Positions 8,862 through 18,482 are shown, counted from the first letter of the stretch. The stretch is DNA of 64,000 nucleotides from Roseovarius arcticus (GCF_006125015.1 NZ_SZZN01000001.1:4037875-4101874); one strand, 5' to 3'. Program-made: numbers and translations. Notes: generated by a model not told the origin, from the letters alone.

Positions 8862-9476
8862 ATGATTACCAAGGTAATGCTCGCCGCCGCTCTATCTTTG
8901 ACAGGCGCAACCCTTGCTCAGGCACAAGATGCCGATATGAGCTTTTTCATCACTAGCGCAAATCCCGGCAGCGGGGCTGATTTGGGTGGCTTGGCAGGTG
9001 CTGATGCTTATTGCAGCTCCCTTGCTGAGGCCGCAGGGGTGACCGGAAAAACCTGGGCCGCATATCTGTCATCCAGCGCTGAAAACGCTCGCGACCGGAT
9101 CGGAGAAGGCCCTTGGATGAACGCCAATGGCATCACTGTCGCAAAAAGCGTTGATGATCTTCATAGTGAAAACAATAACCTCACTAAGGAAACATCAGTT
9201 TCTGAAACAGGTGAAGTCATCAACGGTCGCGGCGACACGCCGAACCGGCATGACATTCTGACTGGATCTAACCTTGACGGAATGCTCGAAGGCAACGCCT
9301 GCGAGGACTGGACGACAAGCGGAGAAGGCTCAGCGATGGTCGGCCACCACGACCGCACCGGTGGCGGCGATAACCCAACCGCATGGAACTCTGCGCACCC
9401 CTCGCGCGGATGCGGGATGGAGGCGCTGCAAGGCACGGGCGGCGAGGGCCTCTTTTACTGCTTCGCAACAGACTAA
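8862..9476 (+). CDS. Secreted lectin-like protein
   Basis: A 204-residue protein with a signal peptide (MITKVMLAAALSLTGATLAQA) followed directly by the core MSFFITSANPGSGADLGG and GADAYCSSLAEAAG. These motifs belong to secreted proteobacterial proteins commonly named lectin or collagen-NC10/endostatin-like. The motif TWAAYLSS and later conserved Cys, Trp and Asn positions (CEDWTTS, MVGHHDR, GCGMEALQG) suggest a disulphide-stabilised C-type-lectin-like fold. The start is set by AGAGGA at 8848-8853. The 284 bases upstream hold no gene. Single gene; function and ligand unknown. Confidence 0.75.
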   Translation: MITKVMLAAALSLTGATLAQAQDADMSFFITSANPGSGADLGGLAGADAYCSSLAEAAGVTGKTWAAYLSSSAENARDRIGEGPWMNANGITVAKSVDDLHSENNNLTKETSVSETGEVINGRGDTPNRHDILTGSNLDGMLEGNACEDWTTSGEGSAMVGHHDRTGGGDNPTAWNSAHPSRGCGMEALQGTGGEGLFYCFATD

Positions 9477-9498
9477 AAAGTCATATCTGAATGACAGG

Positions 9499-9527
9499 AC
9501 GGGCGCATAGAGGTGTGCCCGTTTTTT
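9499..9527 (+). terminator. Intrinsic terminator of the lectin-like gene
   Basis: ACGGGCGCA and TGTGCCCGT form a 9-base stem (one G-T pair) around the loop TAGAGG, followed by a T-run. It starts 22 bases after the stop codon. Confidence 0.88.
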
Positions 9528-9768
9528 CGTAGCTAGGCAGTATGTCAGGACTTGGAGCCGTTATGGGTGTCCCGCCACTGCCGCCGCTTCACGTAAAGGG
9601 CGGCGTTGCGAGAACGAGATGGGTGATTGTCGCATTGACGCCATAGTACCCATTGCTGGACGCCGCCCACAGTATGACCGGGTCGACAAAAGTCTCGCCC
9701 ATCGCGCAGGCGGAATCCCCTATTTCGCGTTTTGGCAAAACCGAGAGGCGTCCACCTTAGGCGCGCAG

Positions 9769-10791
9769 TCAGGGACGCGGCGGGCGTACCGAGGCATCGC
9801 AGACGGCGTTCTCATCGTCCAATGTGCAGCCTGCTTCGGCTTTGAGGCATCCCAAAATTGCGTTCGAGCCTGCCGTCCCTGCGTGATAATGATAGGCGAA
9901 ATCCTCGCCGTCATGGCCGTTGCAGCTATCCAAATCGGCGGGGGCCGCCCCGGATGCCATTAGGTTAGAGAATATCTGAAATCCGTCCATGGCGATCCCG
10001 ATCTGCGTGCCATGCTCTAGCGCAGTTGCGCCGTGGACCGGCCCAAAGGTGGCGGGGGAGGGCGCCAGACAGTCGGTGACGGCATGGTAGTGATAGCCGA
10101 CATGCGGGTTAACATGGCCGCCGCAATCGTCAAAGGGGGCGATGGTATGCGCAGCAAGGATAGCGTCAAGCGGCGCGGGGCCGTCCAGCCTGATTCCGTT
10201 ATAGGCCACGCCTGACCCAGCAAAGTTCGTGGGCTGTGACCGGCGAACAGGCTGCGGCTCTACGGGGATCACATAAGTTATGGTCGCGTCGTCTGGCATA
10301 TATTCGGGCAGACACTGAACGCAGTAGTTTTGGTAGGCTGGATCGACATCAGGGCGCGCAGCGGCCTGGCAGGCCTCCAGCGATCCAGTGAAACGGATAT
10401 CGCCCGTATCTTTGTCAAACAACTGCCACTCCGAGTCGCCATAGAACTCTGCAAGGTTGGCGATAAATGCGCCGTCCACGTCATGCACTTCGCCGTCCCG
10501 CAGCCAAATACCGCCCGCCTCTGCACTGTCAGCGATATTGGTGGGGCACCAAGGGCCGGGCGTATAGCTTTGCGGGGCTGCCTTTACCGTGATCGAAAAG
10601 CAGCTGGTCTCGGTTCCGCCGGACAGAGTGCAGTCAACGACCTTTGGGCCTGAAACCAAATCGGCACCGACAAAGAACTGTTCGATCCTCTCGGCAAGAC
10701 TGCCCTCATCGTGCGCAAAGCTGGCAGAGCCCGAGGAGAGAAGCGCAATAAGGGCCGAGGGCAGGATGCGGTGGCAATACAAGTTGCTCAT
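9769..10791 (-). CDS. YHYH-domain secreted protein
   Basis: A 340-residue protein with a signal peptide (about 26 residues, ending near SASFAHDEG). The domain is recognised by GYHYHAVTDC and AYHYHAGTAG, with the linked CGGHVNPH, GFQIFSNL and DLDSCNGHDGEDF elements of the YHYH family (PF14240 type). Clustered His and paired Cys suggest a metal-binding, disulphide-linked extracytoplasmic protein. The biochemical role of the family is not established. A ribosome-binding site GGAGAG precedes ATG at 10791. It is divergent from a MarR gene and has a paralogue just beyond it (11336). The 241 bases between its stop and the terminator at 9527 hold no recognisable gene. Confidence 0.85.
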   Translation of the reverse strand: MSNLYCHRILPSALIALLSSGSASFAHDEGSLAERIEQFFVGADLVSGPKVVDCTLSGGTETSCFSITVKAAPQSYTPGPWCPTNIADSAEAGGIWLRDGEVHDVDGAFIANLAEFYGDSEWQLFDKDTGDIRFTGSLEACQAAARPDVDPAYQNYCVQCLPEYMPDDATITYVIPVEPQPVRRSQPTNFAGSGVAYNGIRLDGPAPLDAILAAHTIAPFDDCGGHVNPHVGYHYHAVTDCLAPSPATFGPVHGATALEHGTQIGIAMDGFQIFSNLMASGAAPADLDSCNGHDGEDFAYHYHAGTAGSNAILGCLKAEAGCTLDDENAVCDASVRPPRP

Positions 10792-10839
10792 GTGTGGCTC
10801 TCCATTTCAGGTGATGATTAGGCTTGAGTTTCTTTGTTT

Positions 10840-10853
10840 GTTAACATACTAAC
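10840..10853. promoter_or_regulatory. Candidate MarR operator in divergent promoter
   Basis: GTTAACATACTAAC has inverted 4-base ends (GTTA/TAAC) and lies in the short AT-rich gap between the divergent YHYH and MarR genes, 8 bases before the MarR start. A MarR autoregulatory site is expected here; the match is weak. Confidence 0.3.
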
Positions 10854-10860
10854 TATTATT

Positions 10861-11325
10861 ATGCAACATGACCAATTTAGCTTTCACTTCCTTCTGCACG
10901 CTGGCGACCTCGTCGAAGAGCATCTTCGCCGCCGCCTCGCAGACTTAGACGTGCGGCCGAGGCAGGCGCGCGTGCTCGACGCTTTGGGCCGAATGGGTAC
11001 CGCGTCGCAGGTCGATCTTGCGCGGGCCTTTCATATCACGCCGGCCAGCATGAGTACGATGACGGTCCGGTTGATCGCAGCGGGCTTAATCTCGCGCGAA
11101 ACTGATCCCGAGGAGGCCCGCAGCAATGTGTTGAAGCTGACCGCGCGGGGCCAAAGCCTTCTGTCCGCAATCCATTTGGCGTGGCAAGACGTCGACCGGA
11201 TGATCGAAGAGCGGCTTGGCGCGGATAAAGCAGCAGCACTCGCTATTCTCACACGCGAGTTGCGGGACGGGCTAGGCGGCCGCATGCCCGGAGCTGTATC
11301 GCCCGGACTTAAAACCTCACTTTGA
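10861..11325 (+). CDS. MarR family transcriptional regulator
   Basis: A 154-residue dimeric winged-helix regulator. The DNA-binding region includes QVDLARAFHITPASMSTMTVRLIAAG (recognition helix), the wing SRETDPEEARSNVLKLTARG and C-terminal dimer helices. ATG at 10861 was chosen because the protein then starts like other MarR members. An upstream TTG at 10834 is possible. No clear ribosome-binding site is seen, so translation may be leaderless. It is divergent from one YHYH gene and 10 bases upstream of another, which makes both likely targets. The inducer is unknown. Confidence 0.9.
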   Translation: MQHDQFSFHFLLHAGDLVEEHLRRRLADLDVRPRQARVLDALGRMGTASQVDLARAFHITPASMSTMTVRLIAAGLISRETDPEEARSNVLKLTARGQSLLSAIHLAWQDVDRMIEERLGADKAAALAILTRELRDGLGGRMPGAVSPGLKTSL

Positions 11326-11335
11326 AAGGTACCCG

Positions 11336-12301
11336 ATGTCACACCTGACCCATCCCTTGGCGCGGCTGATACTTGCATCTGCCTTATTGAAGCCCGGCCT
11401 CGCCAGCGCCCATTCGGATGTTTCGCACTTCGCCAAGGCAGCCTTTGTCGAAGCGCCTGAGGTGGTGGACTGCACCTTGGAGAATGGAGTGCAGACCCAG
11501 TGTTACCAGCTTAAAGTAGGCTATCTTCCTGAGGGGTTGAACGTCGGGCCATTCTGCCCGGCGACGCTGGACGACGAAGGCGGTGTCTGGGACTGGACTG
11601 GCGATGATGCCGGGCTTTACCGCATAAATCGCGAATTCCTGATGATGCTCGACAGCCTCGGCTACCGCTTTTTTGATGCGGACGGTACGGTCCATGTTGT
11701 CGACAATGCGTCTACGCCGCCCGAGGACGATCACGCGTGTATCAACGTCACTGCTGATGAGAGTGTTGAGATCACAATGCTGGTTCCCATTGAGCCCGTG
11801 ATGGCCAAGACGGTCACAAATCTCGGCACTGTTGCCAAGGTGGGCGTGGCCCTCGACGGCGTGCCGATCTTTGCCGATGCGCCGTCGATCCAGCAGACTG
11901 GGCACATGCCCGCGCTAGACGTCTGCGGCGGCCATATTGATCCGGGCGGATGGTATCACTGGCATGCGACCTCGACAGATATAGGAACTGTGTTCAAGGC
12001 AGAGGGCGTCGCAGCCGACTGCGCGCTGACGCAGGACGCAAGCGCGATGTTCGGATACGCCTTTGACGGCTTCGCGATGTATGGCAGCACGGATGTCGGC
12101 GGCACGGTCCCTGACGACCTTGACCAGTGCAACGGCCATATCAGGCCGACAGCAGATGACAGCGCAATCTATCACTACCATGCGACGGCGACCTTCCCGA
12201 ACCTGCCCGCCTGTCTGGTGGGGGTTTCTGCGCAAGGCAATTTTTCGACCACTGCGGCGCAGGGCATCGGTGCAGCGGGTGCTGGGGCAGGGCCATCCTG
12301 A
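11336..12301 (+). CDS. YHYH-domain secreted protein (C-terminal tail frameshifted)
   Basis: As written, 321 residues: a signal peptide ending near GLASAHSD, then the YHYH domain with GWYHWHATST, AIYHYHATATF, CGGHIDPGG, GYAFDGFAMYG and DLDQCNGHIRP. It is a paralogue of the protein at 9769-10791; both share VVDCTL near the N-terminus and the same Cys/His pattern, although one YHYH here reads YHWH. The reading frame ends in a low-complexity GAAGAGAGPS. A different frame immediately continues with a family-like helical tail to 12491, so the gene appears to have a one-base shift near 12270-12295. It follows the MarR gene with a ribosome-binding site AAAGG and is probably co-transcribed with it. 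Confidence 0.82.
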   Translation: MSHLTHPLARLILASALLKPGLASAHSDVSHFAKAAFVEAPEVVDCTLENGVQTQCYQLKVGYLPEGLNVGPFCPATLDDEGGVWDWTGDDAGLYRINREFLMMLDSLGYRFFDADGTVHVVDNASTPPEDDHACINVTADESVEITMLVPIEPVMAKTVTNLGTVAKVGVALDGVPIFADAPSIQQTGHMPALDVCGGHIDPGGWYHWHATSTDIGTVFKAEGVAADCALTQDASAMFGYAFDGFAMYGSTDVGGTVPDDLDQCNGHIRPTADDSAIYHYHATATFPNLPACLVGVSAQGNFSTTAAQGIGAAGAGAGPS

Positions 12302-12491
12302 CGGGAACGACGCCGGATCATTGCCGCCCGGTTTTGAGGATGCGGCGGCAGCTTTGGGCATTTCGGCCGATGCGCTGATGCAGGCGATGGCACAGGCGGG
12401 CGGGCCGCGCGCGGATCTTGCTGCCGTCGCGGCTGCATTGGAGATCGAGGAAGAGGATCTTCGCGCGGCCCTGCCGCCACCGCCAAATTGA
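12259..12491 (+). other. Out-of-frame C-terminal tail of the YHYH gene
   Basis: In the +1 frame relative to the YHYH gene the sequence reads without stops to 12491. It encodes LPPGFEDAAAALGISADA and then AAVAAALEIEEEDLRAALP. Two similar short acidic/Ala helical units of this kind form the tail of longer YHYH proteins (recollection of the family). There is no start codon or ribosome-binding site of its own. It therefore looks like the genuine end of the upstream gene, separated by an indel in the G-rich stretch GGTGCTGGGGCAGGGCC, or by a sequencing error. Confidence 0.7.
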
Positions 12492-12610
12492 GGGCCTCGA
12501 ACGTTTGACAATGCCTCCGTCACGGCGAAAATGAGCAAAGGATTCTGCGTACTGCACTAAGGCGGCGGTGCACGACCGTTTCTGATCTCAAAAAGGAAAA
12601 ACTGCGCAAC

Positions 12611-13276
12611 ATGGATTGGACCGCACTTACCAAAGAATTGGTCACGCTTCTCGTGGTCATAGACCCGGTGGGGTCGATCCCGGTTTTCCTGTTTGCCGTT
12701 CAAAATGTACCGACCCGCCTACATCGCCGCTTTGCTTTGCGCGCTGTCGCCATTGCCACCCTCGTGCTGCTTGCGTTCCTCGCTGGTGGGCAACTTCTGC
12801 TGGAAACGCTGGGCCTGCGCCTTGGCTCGTTCCAGATCGCTGGCGGCGTCATCCTGTTTATTTTTGCGATGACCATGATCTTTGGCGATTCTAAGCCTAC
12901 GCGCGAAATCGAGGAGGCGGGGCGGGACCACCTCGCTGGTGCCGTGTTCCCGCTTGCCATGCCTTCTATCGCCTCGCCGGGCGCCATGCTGGTCATCGTG
13001 ATTTTGACAGACAATCATACCGAATCCATCGCCGAACAGACCGTCACAGCGGGACTTTTGATCTTGGTAATGGCCTTTACGCTGATGCTTTTACTAGTGG
13101 CGACATTCATTCACCGGGTGATCGGAAACACGGGCGCAAGCGTGATCAGCCGCGTCATGGGAATCGTCCTTGCCACTATTGCCGTCGACGCGATTTTGGG
13201 CGGGCTTGACGCGCTTGGAGTGCTCGATGTTGCGCCTCCGACGGTGGAAAGCACGCTGACTGAGGTGCCGGAATAA
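12611..13276 (+). CDS. MarC family integral membrane protein
   Basis: A 221-residue protein with six predicted membrane helices. It carries the family hallmarks VVIDPVGSIPVFLF in helix 1, GGVILFIFAMTMIFG, and FPLAMPSIASPGAML in the second half. MarC/YchE/YhgN proteins are inner-membrane proteins whose transport function is unproven; the old link to multiple antibiotic resistance was withdrawn. A ribosome-binding site AAAGGAAA precedes ATG. It ends 27 bases from the convergent metH stop. Confidence 0.9.
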   Translation: MDWTALTKELVTLLVVIDPVGSIPVFLFAVQNVPTRLHRRFALRAVAIATLVLLAFLAGGQLLLETLGLRLGSFQIAGGVILFIFAMTMIFGDSKPTREIEEAGRDHLAGAVFPLAMPSIASPGAMLVIVILTDNHTESIAEQTVTAGLLILVMAFTLMLLLVATFIHRVIGNTGASVISRVMGIVLATIAVDAILGGLDALGVLDVAPPTVESTLTEVPE

Positions 13277-13303
13277 AGTGACCCTTGGCCGCCCCTAGAT
13301 AGA

Positions 13304-16018
13304 TTATTCAGCAGCCAACGCTGACACGGGATTGGGAATGTAGTTCAGGATTGGAGCGAGCCAGCGTTCCGCGTCAACGAAATCCATTCCCTTGCGGTTT
13401 GCGTAATCCTGCACCTGATCCCGCTCGACCTTGGCCACGCCGAAATAATAAGCGTCCGGATGGGCGATATAGAGCCCGGATACTGATGATCCCGGCCACA
13501 TCGCCATACTTTCGGTCAGTTCCACGCCTGTCGCTGCCTCTGCGTCCAGAAGCCTGAACAGCGTCAGCTTTTCGGTGTGGTCGGGCTGGGCCGGATAACC
13601 GGGCGCGGGGCGGATGCCTTGATATGGCTCGCCGATTAACTCGTCCGGGGCGAACGTTTCGCCGGGTGCATATGGCCAAAGCTCGCGCCGGACGCGTTGA
13701 TGCAACATTTCCGCCATCGCTTCGGCAAAACGGTCGGCCAACGCCTTGACCAAAATGGACGAGTAGCTGTCGTTTGCACGCTCAAAGTCTTTGGCGATCG
13801 TTGCCTCCTCTGGCCCTGCTGTCACCACAAAGCCGCCAACGTAATCGGCCGTGCCTTCGGGGGCGACGAAATCAGCTAAGGCCAGATTGGGCCGTCCGGG
13901 CCGCTTGGCGTGCTGCTGGCGCAGCGTGTGCAGCGTGGCCAGCTTGTCCGTGCGGTCGCCACCGGAAAATAGCTGAATGTCGTCGCCCACCGAATTGGCA
14001 GGCCAAAAGCCGACCACAGCGCGCGGGCCGAACCATTTTTCGTCGATGATCTGTTGCAGCATGGCTTGGGCGTCGGCGAACAGGGCGCGCGCCGCCTCTC
14101 CTTGGCGCTGGTCTTTGAGGATTTTTGGATATACGCCCTTCAACTCCCATGTGCGAAAGAACGGCGTCCAGTCGATGTAGCGGGCGATCTGGGCCAGATC
14201 CCAATCATCTATTACCCGTGATCCGGTGAAGGTAGGCGCCGGGACGCTATAGCCGGACCAGTCGATTTTCATCGCATTTGCCTGCGCAGTAGCAAGTGGC
14301 ACACGCTCCTTCGCGCGTTCCGACCTCTCATGTCGCTCTGTCACGGTGACGTATTCGTCCCGAATGCCTTTAAGATAAGCAACTTTAGCGTCCGGGTTCA
14401 AAAGCTTGCTAACAACCCCGACGGCGCGGCTGGCATCAAGGACATAGACAGCCTGACTTTTGCTATAGCGCGGCGCGATCTTTACCGCCGTATGCACTTT
14501 GGATGTGGTCGCCCCGCCGATCAACAGGGGTATCTCAAAGCCTTCCCGCTCCATTTCGGAGGCCATATGCGCCATCTCGTCTAGGCTGGGCGTGATCAGG
14601 CCGGACAGCCCGATGATATCCACATTTTCCGCGCGCGCGGTTTCGAGGATTTTCTGTGGCGGGACCATGACGCCAAGGTCGATGATCTCATAATTGTTGC
14701 AGGCCAGCACGACGCCCACGATGTTCTTGCCGATATCATGTACGTCGCCTTTGACGGTCGCCATCAGGATTTTTCCGGCAGATTGGCGTCCCTCGCCGCC
14801 GTTCAGGCGCTTTTCTTCTTCCATGAACGGCAGCAGGATCGCGACAGCCTGCTTCATTACGCGTGCGGATTTCACCACCTGCGGAAGGAACATTTTGCCT
14901 GCGCCGAACAGATCGCCGACGACATTCATCCCTGCCATCAGCGGGCCCTCAATCACGTGCAAGGGGCGCTGGGCTGCCTGCCGCGCCTCTTCGGTATCGG
15001 CATCTATAAATTCGGTGATGCCGTTGACCAGCGCATGTTCCAGCCGCTTTTCCACAGACCATTCGCGCCACGCCAGATCGCGCACCTTTTCCTCGCGTGT
15101 GCCACCGCGAAAGCGTTCGGCGATCTCTAGCATCCGCTCAGTTGCGTCTTCGCGGCGGTTTAGCACGACGTCCTCGCACCTCTCGCGCAGATCGGGGTCA
15201 ATCTGGTCGTAGACCACCAACTGGCCTGCGTTGACGATACCCATATCCATGCCCGCCTGAATGGCGTGGTAGAGGAAAACGGCGTGCATCGCCTCGCGCA
15301 CACGCTCGTTCCCGCGAAAGGAAAACGACAGGTTTGATACCCCGCCCGAGACGTGGGCATGCGGCAGGTTTTTGCGGATCCAGCGGGTCGCCTCGATGAA
15401 ATCGACGCCGTAATTGTTATGCTCCTCAATTCCTGTCGCTACGGCAAAGACGTTAGGGTCAAAGATGATATCCTCGGGTGGAAAGCCGACCTCGTCCACC
15501 AAAATGCGGTAGGCGCGGGCGCAGATTTCGGTCTTGCGCGCGCAGGTATCGGCCTGGCCTTGTTCGTCAAAGGCCATCACCACGACGGCCGCGCCATAGG
15601 CCAGGCACAGGCGCGCGTGGTGGCGAAAAGCGTCCTCGCCCTCTTTCATGCTGATGGAGTTCACGATGGATTTGCCCTGAACGCATTTCAGGCCCGCCTC
15701 GATCACCTCCCATTTTGAGCTGTCGATCATCACGGGCACGCGGGCGATATCAGGTTCGGAGGCAACGAGATTTAGAAAATCCACCATCGCGGCCTTTGAG
15801 TCAATCAGCCCCTCGTCCATGTTGATGTCGATGATTTGCGCGCCGTTTTCGACCTGATCCAACGCGACGGCCAAGGCAGCGGTGTAATCCCGATTGGTAA
15901 TCAGTTTGCGGAATTTAGCCGAGCCGGTGACATTCGTACGCTCGCCCACGTTCACGAACGGGATGTCAGGGGTCAAAACAAACGGCTCGAGGCCCGAAAG
16001 GCGTAGATGGCGGGTCAT
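13304..16018 (-). CDS. metH: Cobalamin-dependent methionine synthase, folate/B12/activation part
   Basis: A 904-residue cytoplasmic enzyme part equivalent to the last three modules of E. coli MetH. First is the pterin-binding barrel ([44 protein letters not shown]). Then come the B12 cap and the B12-binding domain with the cobalt-ligand motif DVHDIGKNI and [13 protein letters not shown]. Last is the AdoMet-binding activation domain ([36 protein letters not shown]). It methylates homocysteine only together with the separately encoded homocysteine-binding module upstream (16015-17058), whose stop it overlaps by 4 bases. The activation domain is present, so reductive reactivation should not need a separate protein. 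Confidence 0.96.
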   Translation of the reverse strand: MTRHLRLSGLEPFVLTPDIPFVNVGERTNVTGSAKFRKLITNRDYTAALAVALDQVENGAQIIDINMDEGLIDSKAAMVDFLNLVASEPDIARVPVMIDSSKWEVIEAGLKCVQGKSIVNSISMKEGEDAFRHHARLCLAYGAAVVVMAFDEQGQADTCARKTEICARAYRILVDEVGFPPEDIIFDPNVFAVATGIEEHNNYGVDFIEATRWIRKNLPHAHVSGGVSNLSFSFRGNERVREAMHAVFLYHAIQAGMDMGIVNAGQLVVYDQIDPDLRERCEDVVLNRREDATERMLEIAERFRGGTREEKVRDLAWREWSVEKRLEHALVNGITEFIDADTEEARQAAQRPLHVIEGPLMAGMNVVGDLFGAGKMFLPQVVKSARVMKQAVAILLPFMEEEKRLNGGEGRQSAGKILMATVKGDVHDIGKNIVGVVLACNNYEIIDLGVMVPPQKILETARAENVDIIGLSGLITPSLDEMAHMASEMEREGFEIPLLIGGATTSKVHTAVKIAPRYSKSQAVYVLDASRAVGVVSKLLNPDAKVAYLKGIRDEYVTVTERHERSERAKERVPLATAQANAMKIDWSGYSVPAPTFTGSRVIDDWDLAQIARYIDWTPFFRTWELKGVYPKILKDQRQGEAARALFADAQAMLQQIIDEKWFGPRAVVGFWPANSVGDDIQLFSGGDRTDKLATLHTLRQQHAKRPGRPNLALADFVAPEGTADYVGGFVVTAGPEEATIAKDFERANDSYSSILVKALADRFAEAMAEMLHQRVRRELWPYAPGETFAPDELIGEPYQGIRPAPGYPAQPDHTEKLTLFRLLDAEAATGVELTESMAMWPGSSVSGLYIAHPDAYYFGVAKVERDQVQDYANRKGMDFVDAERWLAPILNYIPNPVSALAAE

Positions 16019-17058
16019 GCTGCTTGCTCCAATAGAATTTGGCGCGGGGCAAACGGCGCTACCGCCTCCGCGATGGCGCGGATGTGATCGGGGGTGGTGC
16101 CGCAGCAGCCGCCCACCACGTTCACCAAGCCCTCCTTGGCGAATCCGGCTAGCTGGCGCGCCGTGTCGTCCGGTCCCTCATCATAGAGGCCAAAAGCATT
16201 GGGCAGGCCGGCGTTGGGGTAGGCGCAGGTAAACGTATTAACCACGCCTGCAAGCTCGGCCATATGCGGGCGCATCGCTGCCGCGCCCAACGCGCAATTC
16301 AGCCCGACAGTAAAGGGGCGTGCGTGCTTGATGGAATGCCAGAACGCGGTTGGCGTCTGGCCCGACAGCGTGCGACCCGACGCATCGGTGATGGTGCCAG
16401 AAATCATGATCGGCAGGCGTTGCCCGTGTTCCTCGAACGCCTCGAAACATGCAAATATCGCGGCCTTTGCGTTCAGCGTGTCAAAGATCGTCTCGATCAT
16501 GATCACGTCTGCGCCGCCTGCAATCAGGCCGCGAATCTGCTGGCCATAGGCGGTGCGCAAATCGTCGAACGTGACCGCGCGATAGCCCGGATCGCTGACA
16601 TCTGGGGAGAGTGATGCGGTCCGGTTCGTCGGCCCAACTGCACCGGCCACAAAGCGCTGTTTGCCATCGATCGCGGTGGCGCGGTCCAGCGCGCGGCGCA
16701 CGATCCGCGCGCCTTGTTCATTCAGATCGTGCACCGCGGCCTGCAGCCCATAATCAGCTTGGGCAATGGTGGTCGCGGAGAATGTGTTAGTTTCAACAAT
16801 GTCCGCGCCCGCGATGGCAAAGTCGAAATGGATTTCCTCCAGCGCCTCCGGTTGCGTCAGGATCAGCAGGTCGTTGTTGCCCTTTTGCGGGTGGTCGGTG
16901 TGGTGGCGGCACACATGGCCGGACCCGCGCCCGGCATAGTCTTCCTCGCCCAGCTTAAGACTCTGGATCTGCGTTCCCATTGCGCCATCCAGTATCAGGA
17001 TCCTCTGCTGCGCCAGCGCGGCAAGGGTGTCGGCAATAGATCGGGGGGAGGCGGTCAT
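16015..17058 (-). CDS. Homocysteine S-methyltransferase module of split methionine synthase
   Basis: A 347-residue protein equal to the N-terminal barrel of MetH. It carries [17 protein letters not shown] at the start, [17 protein letters not shown], and the zinc-binding cysteines in GLNCALGA and [13 protein letters not shown]. It binds zinc and homocysteine and receives the methyl group from the cobalamin part encoded by the next gene (ATGA overlap, 16015-16018). Together the two parts total 1251 residues, close to intact MetH. A ribosome-binding site AGGAA precedes ATG. The upstream gap holds a hairpin and a long palindrome that may control the pair. Confidence 0.93.
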   Translation of the reverse strand: MTASPRSIADTLAALAQQRILILDGAMGTQIQSLKLGEEDYAGRGSGHVCRHHTDHPQKGNNDLLILTQPEALEEIHFDFAIAGADIVETNTFSATTIAQADYGLQAAVHDLNEQGARIVRRALDRATAIDGKQRFVAGAVGPTNRTASLSPDVSDPGYRAVTFDDLRTAYGQQIRGLIAGGADVIMIETIFDTLNAKAAIFACFEAFEEHGQRLPIMISGTITDASGRTLSGQTPTAFWHSIKHARPFTVGLNCALGAAAMRPHMAELAGVVNTFTCAYPNAGLPNAFGLYDEGPDDTARQLAGFAKEGLVNVVGGCCGTTPDHIRAIAEAVAPFAPRQILLEQAA

Positions 17059-17070
17059 GTGCGTTCCTAA

Positions 17071-17086
17071 CGTTTCGGGCGAAACG
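17071..17086 (-). promoter_or_regulatory. Leader hairpin just before the homocysteine-methyltransferase start
   Basis: CGTTTC and GAAACG form a perfect 6-base stem with a 4-base loop. It lies directly upstream of the ribosome-binding site and ATG at 17058, so it could affect translation. Confidence 0.3.
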
Positions 17087-17119
17087 CAAGGATATTTGGT
17101 TTGAGTGGTTTAGGCGAAT

Positions 17120-17143
17120 TCATAATGTTCAGAATGATTATGA
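17120..17143. promoter_or_regulatory. 24-base interrupted palindrome, candidate operator for the metH pair
   Basis: TCATAAT and ATTATGA are exact inverse 7-base arms separated by 10 bases, 62 bases upstream of the first metH-pair start. The size and symmetry fit a dimeric repressor or activator site. The factor is unknown; a methionine/SAH-responsive regulator would be the first guess. Confidence 0.4.
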
Positions 17144-17402
17144 GGTTCACTTCATAGGTTGATTACCGATCGGCTGTGGGCCTTTCGATCAGAAGGCAGG
17201 TTTGCGCGGGATTGATGTCATAGCTCAAATCGGGACAGATCTTCGTTTTGCGCTATCGCGGCAAAGGTTCTGCTACACTTAGCCTGCGCTTTTCGCGAAG
17301 GACTGCAAGGCATGCCCGCGCCGCGATGTCGGGACTTCGGCGGCGACACCAGAGGCCCCATCAAGTTATTTCCCATCGTGGCAGCATACACCAACCAAAG
17401 GC

Positions 17403-18482
17403 TCAACCCTGATGTTGCGGGCCAACTCCCATGAACATTTCGCGAAGATTCACCGTTGACCGCTGTCCGACATCGTCAAAATGCTCGGCGAGCCAAGCTT
17501 GCGCCGTCTCGCGCCCCAAATCGCGCAAATGTGTCAGGAACGCCCATTCGGCATTCATCTTGGAGGATGCCCCAAAAGGGATCAGCGCGTCCTGATTGCC
17601 GATGATGTGGATGCGTTCGCGGCGGTACTGTGCCTCGTCCAGCTTACCTTCGTCGATCAGGCGAGCCACGAAATCGATTGCACGCAACTCCTTGAGCAGG
17701 CTGGAATTGAAGGCAATTTCATTTACACGGTTCTGGATTTCTTGCGGAGTGCGGGGGATACCCTTGCGCTCGACAGGGTTGATCTGGACAACGATTATAT
17801 CGGACGTGTCGCTGCCGGAATGGAACGGGAAAAGCGCCGGGTTGCCAATATAGCCGCCATCCCAATAGGGCACGCCGTCGATCACAACCGCCTGATAGAC
17901 GTTTGGAAGACAGGCCGAGGCCATCACCATATCGGAGGTGAGATGGCGGCTGTCGAAAACCTTGACCTTGCCTGTTTCGACATTGGTGGCGGAAATATAC
18001 AGCTTTATCTTGTGGCAGCTTCGGACACAGGAAAAATCCACACAATCTTCGAGCACATCGCGCAGCGGATTCATGTTCATCGGGTTCAGCTGGTAGGGCG
18101 AAAAAATTCGCGACATTGCGTCCAGCGCGTGAAAGCCCCAGGACCGATCAAGACTCCAATTTCCCATCAACACGTCGATTGGTGCACGCTTGATCGGGCT
18201 GTTCTCTGCGGCGTCAGACATTGTGCGCCAAAACCCCTCCAGCTTTTCGCGCGCGCCGTCGGCACCACCTGCCGTATAGCCATCGGCCAGCGCCACGGCG
18301 TTCATTGCACCAGCCGAGGTGCCGGAAATGGCGTCAATCTCCAGTCGGCCATCTTCCAGAATAAAGTCCAGCACACCCCAAGTGAACGCACCGTGAGCAC
18401 CGCCCCCTTGCAGCGCCAGATTGATGCGTTTGCGGTTCTTGGCTGGTTTGGGCGGTTTTGGGGTATTGCTTACAGCTTGCAT
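17403..18482 (-). CDS. Patatin-like phospholipase
   Basis: A 359-residue serine lipid hydrolase. The anion hole LQGGGAHGAF is at about residues 25-34. The nucleophile elbow is GTSAG (Ser near residue 61), and the catalytic Asp is in PYWDGGYIGNP. All three elements of the Ser-Asp dyad fold are present, so it should be active on phospholipid or acyl esters. The N-terminus is basic and Pro-rich (TPKPPKPAKNRKR) without a signal peptide. A ribosome-binding site GGAGA precedes ATG. A hairpin (CTCCCG/CGGGAG, 18522-18537) lies in the leader. In this group such genes often sit near polyhydroxybutyrate genes, but none is here. Confidence 0.92.
   Translation of the reverse strand: MQAVSNTPKPPKPAKNRKRINLALQGGGAHGAFTWGVLDFILEDGRLEIDAISGTSAGAMNAVALADGYTAGGADGAREKLEGFWRTMSDAAENSPIKRAPIDVLMGNWSLDRSWGFHALDAMSRIFSPYQLNPMNMNPLRDVLEDCVDFSCVRSCHKIKLYISATNVETGKVKVFDSRHLTSDMVMASACLPNVYQAVVIDGVPYWDGGYIGNPALFPFHSGSDTSDIIVVQINPVERKGIPRTPQEIQNRVNEIAFNSSLLKELRAIDFVARLIDEGKLDEAQYRRERIHIIGNQDALIPFGASSKMNAEWAFLTHLRDLGRETAQAWLAEHFDDVGQRSTVNLREMFMGVGPQHQG

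Larger units (their letters stand above)
17059..17402. other. Intergenic region upstream of split metH
   Basis: 344 bases with no convincing gene. A 62-codon frame on the minus strand (17218-17406) has no family resemblance. The part nearest the metH pair contains a small hairpin and a 24-base interrupted palindrome, listed separately. No SAM-II, SAM/SAH or cobalamin riboswitch pattern was recognised by eye. Confidence 0.5.

Noticed and set aside
9528..9768. Possible short gene between the lectin-like gene and the YHYH gene
   Set aside because: A plus-strand frame from 9619 has no family similarity and mostly overlaps the 3' end of the YHYH gene.
17218..17406. 62-codon frame next to the patatin gene
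   Set aside because: No family resemblance and no clear ribosome-binding site; it overlaps the patatin stop by chance.
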